From CAYRXE01 sp964428205 (GTDB taxonomy: Bacteria > Patescibacteriota > Gracilibacteria > Peribacterales > Peribacteraceae): 64,000 bases of DNA. Where the stretch lies: assembly GCA_964428205.1 (NCBI GenBank), contig CAYRXE010000001.1:18711-82710 (forward strand). The letters run 5' to 3'. Made by a program: the position numbers and the translations under genes. Positions within the stretch are counted from its first letter, which is position 1, and the number at the start of each line of letters is the position of its first letter. The notes beneath the pieces were generated by a model. It had not been told where the DNA came from. It was given only the letters and a program-made list of their open reading frames with translations, and did no database searches. Shown here piece after piece: positions 62,701-64,000 of this stretch.

Positions 62701-64000
62701 GAAGGAACAAACGTATCTGTCTGAACACCGTACTGACGGATATGCACATACATAGTGCCTGCACTGCTGCTAGCAGTGCGGCGGATGCGCATCTGTATGG
62801 TGCCGCCACCTACGTTGATATCGAGATCAAAGTCATTGGTAGCGAATGGTCCCGTGGAGTTGTTTGCAATAACTGTGTGCCATGCTCCTCCTGTAGCACT
62901 GTAGTACACTGGAATGATGTAGTGCTTCGCCATGGAGAAGCCGTTGTTTGGAGATACGATATCCACTTCAAAGCCAAGAGCGCCGTAGGTGTCGGTGAAT
63001 GTACCGATATTCACTACATCATTCACGACAGTTGGCAGCGTGCGCGTAAAGCCGTAACTGCGGAAGTTGGTGGAGCGGATGTTGCCGTTCACATCGAGTG
63101 TTTCACCTGGACTGAGCACGCCGATACCAAGAGCAGCATTGCCTGCGCGCGTGGAGAGGATTGGCGTGGATCCTGTACCCCAGACAACGAGGTTGCGACC
63201 GGACATGGTGGCTGCCACATTCAATCCCACAGCACTTGTGCCGGCAGCGGGACGGATGGTGACGCCGGTACCGGAGATGTACAAGAAGCGACCGGACATG
63301 GTGCCGCGCACGTTGAGGAGCGGAGTGGCTGTTGCGGAGTGCGTGTTACCGTTTTGGATCACGAGCGTGCCGGTCATGGTGTCGCCACCAATGTCGACGT
63401 AGCGACTGTCGGCCGTTGTCTGGCTGATTCCCCCACCGGCATTACAACTGAGCACACCATTGGCATCACTCTGGATACCATTGGTACAACCAGCGACCCC
63501 GCGGAGTGTGACACTTCCCTGCACCGTGAGTGCGCCGGAAGTGGAGAGCGTATTGCTGATGCGAATCGTAGAGCCCGAGATGGTGCCGAAGACTTCGAGC
63601 TTGGTACGAGGGGTGGAAGTACCAATACCAATGGAGCCACCGGAGCTGATGAACATGCTTGGGTTCACTGCACTGCCGGATGCGTAGAACTGCATACCTT
63701 CGAATCCACTCGTCTTGTAACCAATCTTTCCTTCCAAAGTAGATGAGCCAAGATGGAGTGACCCGCCGGAGAGATACAACTGCCTCCAGCGCACCGAGGA
63801 CGTACCCAAGTCGTAACGATTATCAAGACCTGGAACGGCGTTGCCGTAGAACGTGGATGTACCGTTGATCACGAGACCTGCACCCGAGATGGAACCCACC
63901 ACATCGAGTGTTGCCTTTGCTGCACGGCTGCCGATGTTGTTGCCAATCACCGCAGAACCGGACACGCTCAACTTGGAACCAGGGCTGAGCATACCAAGAC
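56721..64000 (-). CDS. Giant secreted fibre-like protein (5' end outside the window)
   Basis: At least 2425 residues; the frame is open to the right edge, so ATG at 63992 is probably internal. In order (residues from that ATG): fibre-like repeats (VGIGTTSPRTPIEV, SGSTI), a 140-residue module present twice (about 310 and 541), a LamG-like domain (about 882-1092: FDGTDDYVTL, WHHFAIVV, DELRIYNREL), more fibre repeats, LVIVD-like repeats (about 1335-1660: FQVIDITNPANP, VVDIGIPTTP), an ADYAEWFPSD domain (about 1813), a coiled coil (about 1955-2030), a C-terminal beta domain, and a 90-residue Ser/Asp/Glu tail. It is likely a cell-surface adhesin or pilus-like fibre. Confidence 0.88.
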   Translation of the reverse strand, partial: LGMLSPGSKLSVSGSAVIGNNIGSRAAKATLDVVGSISGAGLVINGTSTFYGNAVPGLDNRYDLGTSSVRWRQLYLSGGSLHLGSSTLEGKIGYKTSGFEGMQFYASGSAVNPSMFISSGGSIGIGTSTPRTKLEVFGTISGSTIRISNTLSTSGALTVQGSVTLRGVAGCTNGIQSDANGVLSCNAGGGISQTTADSRYVDIGGDTMTGTLVIQNGNTHSATATPLLNVRGTMSGRFLYISGTGVTIRPAAGTSAVGLNVAATMSGRNLVVWGTGSTPILSTRAGNAALGIGVLSPGETLDVNGNIRSTNFRSYGFTRTLPTVVNDVVNIGTFTDTYGALGFEVDIVSPNNGFSMAKHYIIPVYYSATGGAWHTVIANNSTGPFATNDFDLDINVGGGTIQMRIRRTASSSAGTMYVHIRQYGVQTDTFVPSTATSSVSAPTTYYGANQLTQVGSLGFVGIGKITPKALLDVQGTISGSTIISSGRIGVGTTSPRTPIEVKGVISGSTIVASFLGLGGNVSPTVPLDVQGEIRTTNSRTQSVTRTIPTVVNDEVDIGTFVFSSGGGSLHIDVVVPSSGFSVSKQYLVPVYFASTGWVTLIPLTSSGPYSGNDFDVDINISGASTLLRIRRTAGSTAGTAYVSMKQSGLNTDSFTPSSATSSVSAPTSYFGASLLTQNATNGFAGIGTISPRTKFEVVGVISGSQLKISGPIFSSGGGLIKGNFGVRGMLSGASLTISNNAGISGSLVVRSNIFARGNLTATGNLVTDGTVTLRGVAGCANGIASDTNGVLSCAVGAGISQATADARYVDIGGDTMTGTLVIQNGNTHSATATPLLNVRGTMSGKQLFITGSGGSSIPLISTNNGRIGFGTTDPLGFMDVRGPLEQGLIGWFTGDEGGGTYTFDKSVTAGSGKFLNGATVATGKNGRALSFDGTDDYVTLGANKRISGQQVPVTITGWFKQSSTTGNRILYSAYQTAGSHQLWSMIRLESGNLVYYTSTANGSYQSAGSLTAAVNQWHHFAIVVSGTTSAPRVNFYLDNKTQTATFAAVSATPDLTVPISIGANYAGGEPFAGLVDELRIYNRELNAREVAELARLTELSVVGGTTLGALRIDSGASLNVSGLISGATLTVSGNSVMTGTLLVRGNISTRGTLSGAALTIMNGNSYMMGSMAIGKTAVTTGNKFEVVGTISGSALKISGAISASGALMLEGSLSGATINGFGLGNDCDGTANKITWDVTTQRFKCEADQTGAGSGLAFAAAEGIYVNQAGDTMTGALVIQRTGLGTPATPLLTVRGTMSGRTLYLSGSGSKAPALQVAKTGTGFAMLLSGSVIRQNAYGTPALLGGVNLGAAAVTSLAVDRGYAFVGREATTGNEFQVIDITNPANPRSIAGLDLGVNVVDVKVQGRYAYLALASAYNGWNIVVVDIGIPTTPIVIGGYANTSAVVKIFVSGKHLYGSFGTSPKLRALDISNPRDISLVGSCTFSKGIGDIYVRGSILYTANTNAAGTHAINISNPTVLTGCEGGGGVTNPSSTNIVVAGNYSYRIDVNTGDFPPPLNIRARQLDTGTDTTLSITEASESLSASYSLAHAGRYLFVGTDATSNGDNFRVIDISNPTSMRHVASYYLGHGIAVRGIAVSGKYAYITTDQTSGSNFRVLDLAGIDTPAISAGRIDAFEILTQGDMRVGQNLSVGDGIQVGRGGIYSQGSLTVIANGTGSGLHALDVRSGSGSPMFIVTSSGTVAIGTGSALAQQAKMTVFTDNAFNQPALAIKSKETTATQNIFTITTDYNSTSNLVYRITASGATYADAPFNSAGADYAEWFPSDPNAKLKAGDAVCLDAAHENRVKKCDREGDPNLMGIVSTKPSFVGNAVAGSIINELGLPVPGYTLVGLIGQLDSTATTVGSGGIIKPGDSLTSSNVPGVLRRALPGESTVGVALTGVTDAEGPVRVLIARSNKSMTVEAVEERVRTSVAALKVDDEIRASLEAAISASSFDERITTAVTAQMSALEPIADRVLTLEQSISTLQAQLLALSGATINGAGETELGSSLTLTGSVNASDLTSENTLTVGRDARISGDLYLEGALIMTGDMQFNGNVATGKLTAASGSTINGTLNVAGDLLLSRNLTFQTGATLTASQLLVSGALFVRGPITIDGLATFLGDVDVQGQLSVSSRQAGFAVIEVGQKEVTVRFEPPFTMTPVVTASSNAFTPWRLKTSSMTGFTLEIQNAATEQIKFTWQALTVEAPMTASGAATSSDGTKIAFPIDELGIPVSSSPIWNACIRHQQPMDPVTGQPFSCSRYTPDLYIWTHPDFPNMTFVWNDSYTPALLVLPDEYVRQAITTSSSSSSEESSSSESSESSDSSSSDSSESSDSSSSDSSSSESSDSSSSDASSSDSSSSDSSSSESSSSDSSSSDSSSSEGSSSSQ

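Noticed and set aside
1..64000. CRISPR array, prophage or complete insertion sequence
   Set aside because: No regular repeat-spacer series, no phage structural genes and no transposase with a catalytic domain were seen. The HTH gene lacks inverted repeats.

Overview
The window looks like part of a draft genome bin from the candidate phyla radiation (Patescibacteria), most like a Peregrinibacteria-type bacterium. This is inference from gene content: very large Ser-rich, tail-fibre-like surface proteins, a long glycan-assembly locus, minimal housekeeping genes and short spacers. TGA is used as a normal stop in many genes, so this is not the recoded Gracilibacteria/Absconditabacteria code. A run of 100 Ns at 32492-32591 marks a scaffold gap.

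Bases 1-38819 form one continuous surface-glycan locus. It holds an AsnB-type amidotransferase, about a dozen GT4 and GT2 glycosyltransferases, three large multi-pass membrane proteins, five SAM methyltransferases including a C-methyltransferase, and nucleotide-sugar enzymes. The sugar enzymes include WecB and WecC (route to UDP-ManNAcA), RmlA and RmlB (route to dTDP-4-keto-6-deoxyglucose), two Gfo/Idh oxidoreductases, a DegT-type aminotransferase, a GNAT and a FemAB-like transferase. Together they suggest a glycan rich in amino, uronic and possibly branched deoxy sugars. The genes lie in several short operons on alternating strands, many joined by ATGA overlaps.

Bases 38820-47486 carry housekeeping functions: SufS and SufU, tRNA-Thr and tRNA-Ser with degenerate partial copies, an M50 peptidase, L28, PheT and an SLH-domain protein. 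Bases 47487-56720 hold a gene-poor stretch with a repeated short motif, an HTH-only transposase relative, two secreted fibre-like proteins, a cobalamin adenosyltransferase, L34 (52 codons including the stop), an M16 peptidase, an SLH protein with a pacifastin-like Cys motif, and Ndk. Bases 56721-64000 are one giant secreted protein, open at the window edge, built of fibre-like repeats, LamG-like and LVIVD-like domains and a Ser/Asp/Glu tail. The glycan locus may decorate such proteins, but that is inference.

Three sequence-level themes stand out. First, more than twenty genes have a -10-like hexamer 6-10 bases before the start codon and no clear Shine-Dalgarno site, which predicts widespread leaderless or near-leaderless transcription. 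Second, many spacers hold imperfect hairpins written in a few repeated words (GATGAA, GCTGAGA, AATTGAAAAT), some of which supply the last codons of neighbouring genes. Third, both tRNA loci carry an extra 5' tRNA fragment upstream, and the tRNA-Thr locus has a further copy interrupted by perfect palindromes.
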